64,000 bases of DNA from JAKAXS01 sp965279065 (GTDB lineage Bacteria > Pseudomonadota > Alphaproteobacteria > Rhizobiales > Hyphomicrobiaceae): NCBI GenBank assembly GCA_965279065.1, contig OZ257134.1, forward strand, positions 3,472,001 to 3,536,000. Reading direction: 5' to 3'. This document shows positions 24,515 to 33,137 of this stretch, piece after piece. How positions within the stretch are numbered: the first letter of the stretch is position 1; each line of letters opens with the position of its first letter. The notes below the pieces were generated by a model, which was not told the origin of the DNA, did not search any database, and saw nothing but the letters and a program-made list of their open reading frames with translations. A program made the position numbers and the translations under genes.

Positions 24515-25720
24515 ATGATTTCCAAGACCCTGGCTATCTCGACGTTCGTGCTGGCTTCAAGCGCGGCGCTAGGCACGTGGGCCATCGCGCAGGGCGACGC
24601 CACCGCGATCGTAGCCGAGATCACTGAGCTCGCCGGCTTGCGTCCCACGGCCGTGGCGGCCGAAGCACCCGCCGCCGTCAAGAAGCCGGCGCTTCGCTCC
24701 GTGCGCATCGTCCGCCCCGAGGCGGCGCCCGGCTCCTCGAAGCTGACGTTGTCCGGCCGCACCGCGCCGGCCGAACAGGCGCTCGTCTCCTCTCGCGCCA
24801 GCGGCATCGTCGCCGAACGCCACGTTGACATCGGTGATCGAGTGGCGGCCGGCGACGTGCTGGTGATGATCGATGCGCCTGAAGTCGAACAGGAACTCCT
24901 GCGCGCCCGCGCCTCGGTCGATCAGACTGAGGCAAGGCTGGAGCTGGCGCGCGTGAACTTGCAACGTGCGGAGAGCCTCGTCGGCGACGGTCACGTCTCG
25001 GTCCAGACGGTCGACGAGCGTCGCGCCAACAAGATGACGGCGCAAGCCGATCTTGCCGCTGCCCTCGCCGAGGTCAAACGTCTTGAAGAGGTGCGCAGCT
25101 TCCAGACCATCCGCGCGCCCTTTGCGGGCACCGTTGTCGCCCGGCAAGTAGAACGCGGCGATAAGGTCTCCGGTGATGTGACCCAGCAGGGCGGATACCT
25201 GTTGCGCATCGCCCGCATGGACGAACTGAAGATCGAAATCGACGTTCCGCAATCCTCGGCAATGCTGGTGAAGAACGGCGCCGCAGCTAAGATTATCTTT
25301 GCCGAGTTGCCCGGTGAAGCCCTGACGGCTCGTGTCATCCGCTCCGCCGGATTGATCGAGCAGACCTCAAACACCATGCGCGCTGAGCTCATCATGCCGA
25401 ATCCCGAGAACCGTGTTCCGGCAGGATTGAATGGACAGGTGATCATTGACATGCCGGCGGCAAGCGGCGCCGTGACTGTGCCGACCAACACGCTCCTGAC
25501 GCGTGAAGGCCGTCAGATGGTGGCACTAGCTGACGCACAGAGCCGCGTGCAGCTTCGGCCTGTCAGCGTCGCCCGCGACCTAGGCGAGCGTGTCGTCATC
25601 ACCTCCGGACTGACGGTGGAGGATCGCGTCATCGTCAGTCCCAACGCCCTGCTGCGCGTCGGCGAAGACGTCGAAATCGTGGTGCCGACGGCGCGCGCCG
25701 CCGCGCCCGTCACAAGATAG
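24515..25720 (+). CDS. RND efflux periplasmic adaptor (membrane fusion protein)
   Basis: 401 residues. A single N-terminal membrane/signal segment is followed by a barrel-sandwich lipoyl half (SSRASGIVAERHVDIGDRV), a coiled-coil hairpin (residues about 130-195), the second lipoyl half (IRAPFAGTVVARQVERGDKV) and beta-barrel and membrane-proximal domains (NTLLTREGRQMVALA, VSPNALLRVGEDV). ATG at 24515, preceded by CGGAG, is chosen. It bridges the permease to a TolC-type channel that must be encoded elsewhere. Translationally close to the permease, so one operon. Confidence 0.92.
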   Translation: MISKTLAISTFVLASSAALGTWAIAQGDATAIVAEITELAGLRPTAVAAEAPAAVKKPALRSVRIVRPEAAPGSSKLTLSGRTAPAEQALVSSRASGIVAERHVDIGDRVAAGDVLVMIDAPEVEQELLRARASVDQTEARLELARVNLQRAESLVGDGHVSVQTVDERRANKMTAQADLAAALAEVKRLEEVRSFQTIRAPFAGTVVARQVERGDKVSGDVTQQGGYLLRIARMDELKIEIDVPQSSAMLVKNGAAAKIIFAELPGEALTARVIRSAGLIEQTSNTMRAELIMPNPENRVPAGLNGQVIIDMPAASGAVTVPTNTLLTREGRQMVALADAQSRVQLRPVSVARDLGERVVITSGLTVEDRVIVSPNALLRVGEDVEIVVPTARAAAPVTR

Positions 25721-25728
25721 CGATGAGG

Positions 25729-26085
25729 CTACTCGGCAGCCATTCTCGCCGGTCGCGGCTCTGCAATTCCAAGTCGCTGCAATTCCGCATCGAGCGTGCC
25801 GGACGCAGCCATCTCCAGCATCTTGACGTCGGCCATCAGCGACCACAGCGGATGCGACAGCGTGGCCGGCCGGTTGCCTTCCACCAACGCATGTCCCGCC
25901 CACGACGGTCCGTAGCCGGCGAATAGCGCACCCAGCAGCCATTTGGGCCTACCCGATGCAGCAAACATCACCACGCACCCCGCCGCCGCAATCGTTCCCG
26001 CAAAATGCAGCAGTCGCGTTTCCCTGGCGCTATGCGCTTTGAGGTAGACCGGCCAGAAATCCTCGAAGCTTGAAGGTTCGCGCAT
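25729..26085 (-). CDS. Mpo1-like / DUF962 membrane protein
   Basis: 118 residues from ATG at 26085. The N-terminal FEDFWPVYLKAHSARETRLLHFAGT is the family hallmark (H at the end of a helix, then a hydrophobic pair), and AGYGPSWAGHALVEGNRPATLSHP carries the conserved second histidine. Two to three membrane helices. Yeast Mpo1 is an iron-dependent dioxygenase of 2-hydroxy fatty acids; the histidines fit metal binding, but the activity here is inference. It is convergent with the adaptor gene (8-bp gap). Confidence 0.82.
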   Translation of the reverse strand: MREPSSFEDFWPVYLKAHSARETRLLHFAGTIAAAGCVVMFAASGRPKWLLGALFAGYGPSWAGHALVEGNRPATLSHPLWSLMADVKMLEMAASGTLDAELQRLGIAEPRPARMAAE

Positions 26086-26174
26086 GTCGACCTCACAACC
26101 AGTTGTGATTGAGTGCGAGAGCCGAAATCGCGCCACTAGTCGTTTTGTTCCACGTGCGGGAACAGCGCGTAGCC

Positions 26175-27080
26175 CTAGGCGAGCCCGCCACCGGGATAAA
26201 ATGTGGCGATCGGCAGGGCATAGTCGGGAAGCGTCACGCTGGCTGGGCTCTCTTCGCCAGACTTCAGGAACTCCGGCAGGAAGTGCGTGTGCGCACCCGC
26301 AGGCGACGTGCCTCCTGGCAGCGGTATGGGTGAATAGACCTCGACGCGCCCCAGCATCGACTCAACGACGCGATGCGGGTTGGCGGCAAAGATCGCCATC
26401 CCGGCTTCGTACATGACGTCTGCCCAGGGCCGCCCCGCAAGCGCCGTCAACGTTGCGCTCAGCGCGGGATCGCCGCTGCGAATGCAGAACCGGCTGGCCT
26501 TGCGACCGATGCCCATGTCGAAGAGCTGATCGCCCCGATGCTGCGGTTCGATCGCTGCACGATCCGGCCCAAGTGGCGTGAACGTCGCCGTTGCAGGTAG
26601 CGCTCCACGCGCCTTCGGCAGCCCGAGCACGATTGGCCCATCGTTTCCGAATGCAAACGCGCGCAGCTTGTCCTGAACGTCCAGGCGAAACGCGGCATCG
26701 CCGGCGCGCGCCACGACGGCGGCCCCGCTGCGTTCCACGGCCACCTCTCGACCCTCGGTGCAAGGAAACTCGGCGACTGCGCCGGGCGCTCCGGTAACCC
26801 AAGTGCCGCGGCGCCGCGCGATCGTCTCGGCGGCCCAGTCTGCCAATTCGCCGGCCATCCACGGCATCAACCGCATACGGATGGCAAGCACATGATGTCG
26901 CCCCGGCAGCAGGTCCCACACCGCGTCACGCTGCATTTCCGACATGCCGGACCAGCGGCCGATCTCGTCGCCCGTCCGCGCGCAACCGAGACAGAAGCCG
27001 CTGACCTCGTCCAGCTTGCAGATGCCGACGCACGGCGAATGCCGGCTGCGTGGCGCGATGACAGTGACGTCAACCATCAT
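26175..27080 (-). CDS. DUF1289-domain protein with a long C-terminal region
   Basis: 301 residues from ATG at 27080. The N terminus has the DUF1289 cysteine motif SPCVGICKLDEVSGFCLGCART (four Cys, likely Fe-S or zinc binding), then a helical GRWSGMSEMQRDAVWDLLPG stretch. The remaining 220 residues are not recognised: largely beta-like, ending in THFLPEFL...YALPIATFYPGG. DUF1289 proteins are usually about 60-90 residues, so this is a longer member, also seen in some Rhizobiales to my knowledge. Divergent from trhO by 113 bp. Confidence 0.72.
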   Translation of the reverse strand: MMVDVTVIAPRSRHSPCVGICKLDEVSGFCLGCARTGDEIGRWSGMSEMQRDAVWDLLPGRHHVLAIRMRLMPWMAGELADWAAETIARRRGTWVTGAPGAVAEFPCTEGREVAVERSGAAVVARAGDAAFRLDVQDKLRAFAFGNDGPIVLGLPKARGALPATATFTPLGPDRAAIEPQHRGDQLFDMGIGRKASRFCIRSGDPALSATLTALAGRPWADVMYEAGMAIFAANPHRVVESMLGRVEVYSPIPLPGGTSPAGAHTHFLPEFLKSGEESPASVTLPDYALPIATFYPGGGLA

Positions 27081-27193
27081 GAATCCGTGAGTTTCTTCGC
27101 CGACCGCATTAGCACAGCTCCTGCCGCCTGGCGACCCGCCCGCCGCCCTTGCGACCACTTGCAATTAACGCGGCAATGCGCGAGGGAGGCGGC

Positions 27194-28009
27194 ATGAGCG
27201 TTACCGTCTGCGCCTTCTACAAATTCGTCGACCTCACCGACTGCGCGACCCTGCAGGCGGAACTGGCCACACGTGGCGAGACCATGGGCATCAAGGGGAC
27301 GATCCTGCTCGCGCGCGAAGGCATCAACGCCACGATCTCCGGCTCGCCGGCCGCCATGGCGGCCTTCCTGGCGGATCTACGGTCCGATTCCCGCTTCACC
27401 GATTTAACGGTCAAACAAGCCACGGCAGACGATCATCCCTTCCAGCGCCTGAAGGTAAAGGTGAAGCGTGAAATCATCGCTTTCGATCCCGCCGCTGAAG
27501 GTCCGCTAGCCGCGGTCGGCACTTACGTGAAACCGCAAGACTGGAACGCGCTGATCGCCGATCCGGATGTCGTGGTCATCGACACGCGCAACGCTTACGA
27601 AGTTGCCATCGGCACATTCGATCGCGCCATCGATCCCAAGACGGCCGCCTTCAGCGACTTCCCCGCCTACGCCAAAGCCAACCTCGATTCAAAGCGTGAC
27701 AAGAAGATCGCCATGTTCTGCACCGGCGGTATTCGCTGCGAGAAAGCCTCGGCCCATCTGATCCAGATGGGATTCGAAGAGGTCTACCACCTCGAAGGCG
27801 GCATCCTGAACTACCTCGAAGCCATCCCCCCGCAAGACAGCCGCTGGCAGGGCGAATGTTTCGTCTTCGACGAACGCGTGTCGGTGACCCACGGCAACTT
27901 GCCCGGCACCCACACGCTATGCCCCAACTGCGGCTTCCCCGTCGCCATATCAAACGCCCAGGCGCAGTGCACGAACTGCGAAACGCCGTCCGCCGATCAC
28001 GAACGGTAG
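27194..28009 (+). CDS. trhO: tRNA uridine-34 hydroxylase (rhodanese-like)
   Basis: 271 residues. Catalyses oxygen-dependent formation of 5-hydroxyuridine at position 34 of tRNA, the first step toward the xo5U-type wobble modification. The N-terminal ferredoxin-like domain contains GTILLAREGINATISG. The rhodanese domain has VVIDTRNAYEV and the active-site loop MFCTGGIRCEKASA with its cysteine. The C-terminal tail HTLCPNCGFPV...CTNCE could bind zinc. ATG at 27194 follows GAGGGAGGCGG. Its last 13 bp overlap the convergent gene at 27997. Confidence 0.92.
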   Translation: MSVTVCAFYKFVDLTDCATLQAELATRGETMGIKGTILLAREGINATISGSPAAMAAFLADLRSDSRFTDLTVKQATADDHPFQRLKVKVKREIIAFDPAAEGPLAAVGTYVKPQDWNALIADPDVVVIDTRNAYEVAIGTFDRAIDPKTAAFSDFPAYAKANLDSKRDKKIAMFCTGGIRCEKASAHLIQMGFEEVYHLEGGILNYLEAIPPQDSRWQGECFVFDERVSVTHGNLPGTHTLCPNCGFPVAISNAQAQCTNCETPSADHER

Positions 28010-28515
28010 TGTCGCCACATCCGTTGGATCGTGCGGTGAATCTCGTCCGGTGGCTGATCGAACACCTCCAGGTTCACGCGTATGACGTTCTCATGCGTCA
28101 TCTTCCACGGCACGCGCATCAGCAGCCGCGGCCAAGACATCCGCCGCCAGTCCGCGACAAGCGCCCGCTGCAGCGGCTGTTTCAGCCCGATTTGCAGCTC
28201 GTTGAAGGTCAAGACACGAACGGCGATCGGGACCAGTTCCACCTTGTCGATGGCGCGCCATTGGACGACACCGAACCCGTCGATGAAGACGCCGTACTGA
28301 TTGGCACCGATGCGCGGCCGCCCCGTCTCGATCAGGGGGTAGTTGTAGTACGTCACCGCCGCCGCGGCGATGAACCCCAAAAACAGCAGAAATCCGCCGT
28401 AATACAGGAACGCCAGCAGAAGCCCGAGGGCCGCCACCGCCATCACGTAGACTGGGAACTGTGTTTCGTCTCTGCCGTAGGCGACCCTGTAGCCGCTGAT
28501 CTCGCTCTCGTTCAC
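27997..28515 (-). CDS. Hypothetical membrane protein with a PH-like C-terminal part
   Basis: 172 residues, family not recognised with certainty. Two adjacent membrane helices (about 22-40 and 43-60) are followed by a soluble domain whose pattern, GRPRIGANQYGVFIDGFGVVQWRAIDKVELVPI, looks like a bacterial PH-type beta barrel (the residue after a position equivalent to 'W..I..ve'). It ends in a helix DEIHRTIQRMWRHY. Convergent overlap with trhO. Membrane-associated scaffold or lipid-binding role is only a guess. Confidence 0.65.
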   Translation of the reverse strand: MNESEISGYRVAYGRDETQFPVYVMAVAALGLLLAFLYYGGFLLFLGFIAAAAVTYYNYPLIETGRPRIGANQYGVFIDGFGVVQWRAIDKVELVPIAVRVLTFNELQIGLKQPLQRALVADWRRMSWPRLLMRVPWKMTHENVIRVNLEVFDQPPDEIHRTIQRMWRHYRS

Positions 28516-28692
28516 GCCGCTGCCCGCATAGCTTTGCGGCCGGCTCAGCGATTTACCCCGCTGCCGGCCGAGCTTCTAACGGGCGACATACTGCCGCGCA
28601 GGCATTGCGAAAAGCAACAGCACGCTGTGCCAGATGCAGAGGCCGAAAGCCTAAAATTGCGGCAGTCCGTTCCCTGCACTGCACCGCAAAAA

Positions 28693-28986
28693 TTATTTGC
28701 GTTCCTGCTCGCGCTGCCAATAGAGGAACATCGTCGTCACGAACGCCGTCAGCGCCATCGTCGCCAGGATGTCCGAGCGCTTGATGAAGGCGAGCCAGAT
28801 GTCGATCCCCGACAGCGAACCGCCTTTGGCGACAAGGAAGGCATTCCCCACGACGATGGCCAGGGCCACGAGCGCCGTGAGCGCGACGGCCGACAGCACC
28901 TGGAGGGTGCGCTTGAATGGGCGCGGCACCGACAGCTTTTTACCGGGCACGACCAGTATCGTCTTATCGACCATCACGAACCTCAT
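28693..28986 (-). CDS. Small hypothetical membrane protein
   Basis: 97 residues (or 93 if the second Met at 28974 is used). Two hydrophobic helices, about residues 28-50 and 72-90, are separated by a short loop with KGGSLSGIDIWLAF. The basic N terminus (KTILVVPGKKLSVPRPFKR) and charged C terminus WQREQERK suggest both ends are cytoplasmic. Family not recognised. It stands alone, divergent from the molybdoenzyme operon. Confidence 0.55.
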   Translation of the reverse strand: MRFVMVDKTILVVPGKKLSVPRPFKRTLQVLSAVALTALVALAIVVGNAFLVAKGGSLSGIDIWLAFIKRSDILATMALTAFVTTMFLYWQREQERK

Positions 28987-29097
28987 TCATTTGCGATTCG
29001 CGCACCATATCTGATTCGACGCCACCTTTCCCGCATCGCGGCTCTTGATTTGCTGCATCGCGCGAACCAACTGCACACATGCGCGTTACAGCGTGCG

Positions 29098-29147
29098 CCA
29101 GCGGTTCGTCGGGAACCCGCTGGTCTCGCCCCTACCGGGAAGGGTGC
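29098..29147 (+). promoter_or_regulatory. Two stem-loops in the leader of the molybdoenzyme operon
   Basis: Hairpin one (29098-29123) pairs CCAGCGG with CCGCTGG, with further TTC/GGAA pairing inside. Hairpin two (29127-29147) pairs GCCCCT with AGGGTGC-like bases and ends six bases before the ATG at 29153, so it would mask the ribosome-binding region. A translational switch is possible, but no known riboswitch class is recognised. Confidence 0.4.
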
Positions 29148-29152
29148 TCATC

Positions 29153-29614
29153 ATGACAGTGACGATTACGGTCAACGGCCGTGCGGAAACCGTGGACGTG
29201 GAGCCGGATACGCCCTTGCTGTGGGTCATCCGCGACGAACTCGGCCTCACCGGCACGAAATTCGGCTGCGGCATCGCCCAATGCGGAGCCTGCACGGTAT
29301 TCGTGAACGGCATGCCGCGCCGCTCCTGCGTGACACCCATAGGTACGATTGCTGACGCCGACATCACAACCATCGAAGGCGTTTCCGACAAGGTCGCCAA
29401 GGCCGTTCAGGCCGCGTGGACTGAAATCGACGTGCCGCAGTGCGGCTATTGTCAGTCGGGTCAGATCATGTCGGCCATCGCACTATTGTCCGAAATCGAC
29501 AAGCCGTCCGACCAGGACATCGATCTCGCCATGAACGGCAACGTCTGCCGCTGCTGCACCTATCATCGCATCCGCGCCGCCATCCACGATGCGTCCAAGC
29601 GAATGGAGGGCTGA
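29153..29614 (+). CDS. [2Fe-2S] subunit of a xanthine-oxidase-family molybdoenzyme (IorA-like)
   Basis: 153 residues. The plant-type ferredoxin cluster motif is FGCGIAQCGACTVFVNG with a fourth Cys in RRSC. The C-terminal helical cluster domain has CGYCQSGQIM and NGNVCRCCTYHRIRAAI. Passes electrons from the Mo centre. The closest recognised pattern is isoquinoline 1-oxidoreductase/aldehyde dehydrogenase small subunits. It is followed 3 bp later by the large subunit and by a cytochrome c, so electrons probably leave to the periplasmic cytochrome pool. ATG at 29153 directly precedes the conserved TITVNGRAETVDVE strand. Confidence 0.93.
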   Translation: MTVTITVNGRAETVDVEPDTPLLWVIRDELGLTGTKFGCGIAQCGACTVFVNGMPRRSCVTPIGTIADADITTIEGVSDKVAKAVQAAWTEIDVPQCGYCQSGQIMSAIALLSEIDKPSDQDIDLAMNGNVCRCCTYHRIRAAIHDASKRMEG

Positions 29615-29617
29615 GCC

Positions 29618-31777
29618 ATGACCATGACATTCGCCCCAACTCGCCGCGCCTTCGTCCAGGCCACAGGCGCAACCGCCCTCGTCATCGGCGTTCACATCCC
29701 GCTCGGCGGCCGCAAAGCCGTTGCTGCGGAAACAGCCTTCACCCCGAACGCCTTCGTGCGCATCGCCGCCGACAACACCGTCACCGTCGTCTGCAAGCAC
29801 ATCGAATTCGGCCAGGGTCCCTACACCGGCGTTGCCACCATCGTCGCCGACGAACTCGATGCCGACTGGAGCCAGATCCGCGTCGTGTCCGCACCAGCCG
29901 ACGTCGAAAAATACGCCAACAGCGCTTTCGGCGTGCAGGGCACCGGCGGCTCCACTGCCATGGCGAACTCCTGGGATCAGCTGCGCAACGCCGGCGCCGA
30001 AGCCCGCGCCCGGCTCGTCGCCGCAGCTGCCGCAGCTTGGAACGTTGGCGCCGCCGAGATCACCATCGACAACGGCGTATTGAAGCACCCTGGCGGCAAG
30101 TCCGGCACCTTCGGCGAATTCGTCGATGCCGCAACACGGGTGACGCTCGCCGCGCCCGCAACCCCAAAGGCCAAGGACGCCTATCGCTTCATCGGTAAGC
30201 ACGTGCCGAAGGTCGATACCGTCGCCAAGACCAACGGCACCGCGCAGTACACCATCGACGTCAAACTGCCCGACATGCTGACCTGCGTCATCGCCCGTCC
30301 GCCTCGCTTTGCCGGCAAGGTGAAGTCGTTCGACGCGTCCGGGGCCATGGCCGTCAAGGGCGTCAAGGAAGTCGTCGCCGTCTCGCAAGGCGTCGCCGTG
30401 CTGGCAACGGGCTACTGGCCGGCGCGCAAGGGCATGGACGCCCTCAAGATCGAATGGGACGACGGCGGCACCGAGGCCCGCGGCACCGAAGGGCTGATGG
30501 AGGAGTTCAAGAAGCTTGCCGAGGACAAGGGCGTCATCGCCCGCAATGACGGCGACATCACCGGCGCGCTTGGCGGCGCGGCGACGATCATCGAGGCGAC
30601 GTACACGTTCCCCTACCTCGCGCACGCGCCGATGGAGCCCAACGACTGCGTGATCCGCCGCACCGCCGATGGGGGCGTCGAGATGCTATTCGGCTGTCAG
30701 ATGCCGACGGTCGATCAGGCCTCGGCGGCCAAGGTACTGGGTCTGGACCCCAAGAAAGTGTCGATCACCACGCTCCTGGCAGGCGGCAGTTTCGGCCGCC
30801 GCGCCACGCCTGTGGGCGACATGGCCATCGAAGCAGCCGAAGTGCTCAAGGCCGCCAAGCACCAGGGACCGATCAAGGTCATCTGGACGCGCGAGGATGA
30901 CATCAAGGGCGGCCGCTACCGGCCCGTTTTCGTGCACAAGCTCAAGGGCGGCGTCGACAAGGACGGCAAGATCGTCGCCTGGGAGCAGGTCATCGTCGGC
31001 CAGTCTTTCATGAAGGGCTCACCCTTCGAATCCGCCATGCTGAAAGACGGCATCGACGTCACCATGGTCGAGGGCGCCGCCACCCTGCCCTACCAGATCC
31101 CCAACCTGCAAGTCTCTGCCCACATCGTCGAAGTCGGCGTGCCGACGCTGTGGTGGCGATCGGTCGGCTCCACGCACACCGCGTACTCCACGGAAACGTT
31201 CCTCGACGAGTTGGCCGCCTTGAGCAGTACTGACCCGCTCGAGATCCGTCGCCAGCTGCTCGCGAAACACCCCCGCCATCTCGGCGTCCTCAACCTCGCC
31301 GCCGAAAAAGCCGGCTGGGGCTCGCCTCTGCCCGACGGCAAGGCGCGGGGCATTGCCGTGCACGAGAGCTTCAAAAGCTTTGTGGCCCAGGTCGTCGAAG
31401 TCTCGCTCGGCGAAGACGGACTGCCAAAGGTCGAGCGCGTCGTTTGTGCGGTCGACTGCGGCATCGCCATCAACCCGGAAATCATCAAGGCGCAGATGGA
31501 AGGCGGCATCGGCTACGGCCTGTCCGGATCGCTCTATGGCGCCGTCGATCTCGACAACGGCGTCGTGCGCCAGTCGAACTTCCACGATTACCGCGTCCTG
31601 CGCATCAACGAGATGCCGAAGGTCGAGGTCTACATCGTACCCTCGGAGGAAAAACCGACCGGCGTCGGCGAGCCCGGCGTGCCGCCGATCGCGCCTGCGG
31701 TCGCCAATGCCTGGGCCAAGCTCACCGGGCAGCGCATCCACGACCTGCCCTTCTCCCGCTTCGTCCCCAACGCGTGA
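29618..31777 (+). CDS. Molybdopterin-binding large subunit (IorB/aldehyde dehydrogenase-like)
   Basis: 719 residues with a Tat signal, TRRAFVQATGATALVIG, so the folded enzyme is exported with its small subunit. The family core is present: FGQGPYTGVATIVADELDADW, LLAGGSFGRRATPVGDMA for cofactor contact, AVDCGIAINPE and, near the end, GVGEPGVPPIAPAVANAW with the catalytic glutamate. There is no FAD subunit gene, as expected for the two-subunit, cytochrome-linked type. The substrate could be an aldehyde or N-heterocycle; the sequence does not decide. Operon with the cytochrome at 31789 and MocA at 32504. Confidence 0.92.
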   Translation: MTMTFAPTRRAFVQATGATALVIGVHIPLGGRKAVAAETAFTPNAFVRIAADNTVTVVCKHIEFGQGPYTGVATIVADELDADWSQIRVVSAPADVEKYANSAFGVQGTGGSTAMANSWDQLRNAGAEARARLVAAAAAAWNVGAAEITIDNGVLKHPGGKSGTFGEFVDAATRVTLAAPATPKAKDAYRFIGKHVPKVDTVAKTNGTAQYTIDVKLPDMLTCVIARPPRFAGKVKSFDASGAMAVKGVKEVVAVSQGVAVLATGYWPARKGMDALKIEWDDGGTEARGTEGLMEEFKKLAEDKGVIARNDGDITGALGGAATIIEATYTFPYLAHAPMEPNDCVIRRTADGGVEMLFGCQMPTVDQASAAKVLGLDPKKVSITTLLAGGSFGRRATPVGDMAIEAAEVLKAAKHQGPIKVIWTREDDIKGGRYRPVFVHKLKGGVDKDGKIVAWEQVIVGQSFMKGSPFESAMLKDGIDVTMVEGAATLPYQIPNLQVSAHIVEVGVPTLWWRSVGSTHTAYSTETFLDELAALSSTDPLEIRRQLLAKHPRHLGVLNLAAEKAGWGSPLPDGKARGIAVHESFKSFVAQVVEVSLGEDGLPKVERVVCAVDCGIAINPEIIKAQMEGGIGYGLSGSLYGAVDLDNGVVRQSNFHDYRVLRINEMPKVEVYIVPSEEKPTGVGEPGVPPIAPAVANAWAKLTGQRIHDLPFSRFVPNA

Positions 31778-31788
31778 GGAGACAGCAC

Positions 31789-32403
31789 ATGAACCTCAAG
31801 TCCATCGCCCTCCTCGCAGCGCTTCCGGCACTCATCGCCGGCAGCGTCTACGCCGGCTCTGGCGCCAAACCCACGAGCGCAGGCTTGCGACCGGTCGCCG
31901 AATTCGCCGAGATCAAGAGCGATAGGGACCGCTCGATCGCGCTCTTTCAGGAAGCCGGCAAGGTCATCACGCACGCGCGCTGCGTCAATTGCCATCCTGC
32001 AACCGACCGGCCGCTGCAAGGCGAGGACATGCATCCGCATCGGCCCCTGGTCGTACGCGGACCGGACGGCATGGGCGCAACCGGCATGCGCTGCGGCACC
32101 TGTCACGGCCCAACCAACGTCGATCACGCCCGCCTGCCGGGACATCCGCTCTGGCATCTGGCACCCATCGAGATGGCTTGGGAAGGCAAGAAGCTCGGCG
32201 AGATCTGCGAGCAGATCAAGGACGGCAAGCGCAACGGCGGCAAAACATTGGATCAGATCGTAGAGCACATGGCCGAGGACAGCCTGGTCGGCTGGGGCTG
32301 GCAACCCGACGCTGGCCGCAGCCCCGCGCCCGGGACGCAGAAGGAGTTCGGCGCACTGATCAGGGCCTGGGTTGACACAGGAGCTGTCTGTCCCGCGACC
32401 TGA
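31789..32403 (+). CDS. Periplasmic dihaem cytochrome c of the molybdoenzyme operon
   Basis: 204 residues with a signal peptide ending near IAGSVYAG. Two haem-binding motifs, CVNCH and CGTCH, lie about 45 residues apart, and HPHRPLVVRGPDGMGATGMR between them provides candidate axial ligands. ATG at 31789 follows GAGGAGACAGC, 11 bp after the large-subunit stop. It most likely takes electrons from the exported molybdoenzyme. This cytochrome subtype commonly follows isoquinoline-oxidoreductase-like genes. Confidence 0.9.
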   Translation: MNLKSIALLAALPALIAGSVYAGSGAKPTSAGLRPVAEFAEIKSDRDRSIALFQEAGKVITHARCVNCHPATDRPLQGEDMHPHRPLVVRGPDGMGATGMRCGTCHGPTNVDHARLPGHPLWHLAPIEMAWEGKKLGEICEQIKDGKRNGGKTLDQIVEHMAEDSLVGWGWQPDAGRSPAPGTQKEFGALIRAWVDTGAVCPAT

Positions 32404-32503
32404 CCCGCGTTGCTCTGCAGCGGTCTGCGAAAGAAGCGCGACAACGCAGCCTGCGGCGGCGTAAGAGCGATATCGAAAAGTCTACGCTCCATTGGGTCGC
32501 GCC

Positions 32504-33118
32504 ATGACAGAACCGGTTCCCGTCTATGCCGTGCTGCTCGCCGCTGGCGCATCCACGCGCTTCGGCACCGACAACAAGCTGCTCGCCGACCTCGGCGGAC
32601 AACCGCTGATCACACTCGCCGTAGCCCGCCTCCTTGCCGCTGACGTCGCCGGCGTCATTGCCGTCGTCGCTCCAGGCCCGGACGGCGCGGCCGTTACCGC
32701 CGCCCTTCGCCACCTGCCTATCAACGTCGTCGTCAACGCCGATGCCGCACTCGGAATGGGCACATCCATTGCGCGCGGGACCACCGCCGTACCGGACGGC
32801 GCCGGCATCATGATCGTGCCTGCGGACATGCCCTCCCTGGACCATCGGCTCATCGATGAGTTGATCACCGCATTCCGCCGCAGCCATGGACAGAAGATCG
32901 TCCACCCCGTCGCCCAGTCGGGACACCAACGCAACCCCGTGATCTGGCCGGCGTGGATACGTGCCGAACTGATGTCGCTCGACCCCCAAACGGGCGGCAA
33001 GCCATTACTCGCTGCACACCTTGACGACATCGTCACGGTCTCAGCCGAGAACGAGCGGGCATTCGACGATATTGATACGCAGGAAGATCTGGCTCGCGCT
33101 CGCTCCCGCCGCCCCTAA
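32504..33118 (+). CDS. MocA-like molybdenum cofactor nucleotidyltransferase
   Basis: 204 residues. The NTP-transferase loop is YAVLLAAGASTRFGTDNKLL. The later motif IMIVPADMPSLDH supplies the metal-binding Asp, and HPVAQSGHQRNPVIW is typical of MocA proteins that make molybdopterin cytosine dinucleotide. Xanthine-oxidase-family enzymes of this type use MCD, so its place at the end of the operon makes sense. ATG at 32504 is preferred over a TTG at 32492. Confidence 0.88.
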   Translation: MTEPVPVYAVLLAAGASTRFGTDNKLLADLGGQPLITLAVARLLAADVAGVIAVVAPGPDGAAVTAALRHLPINVVVNADAALGMGTSIARGTTAVPDGAGIMIVPADMPSLDHRLIDELITAFRRSHGQKIVHPVAQSGHQRNPVIWPAWIRAELMSLDPQTGGKPLLAAHLDDIVTVSAENERAFDDIDTQEDLARARSRRP

Positions 33119-33137
33119 CGGCGGGCGCCGAACCTGA

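Noticed and set aside
29098..29147. A molybdenum-cofactor riboswitch in front of the molybdoenzyme operon
   Set aside because: The two hairpins do not show the layout I know for that class; kept only as a structured leader.
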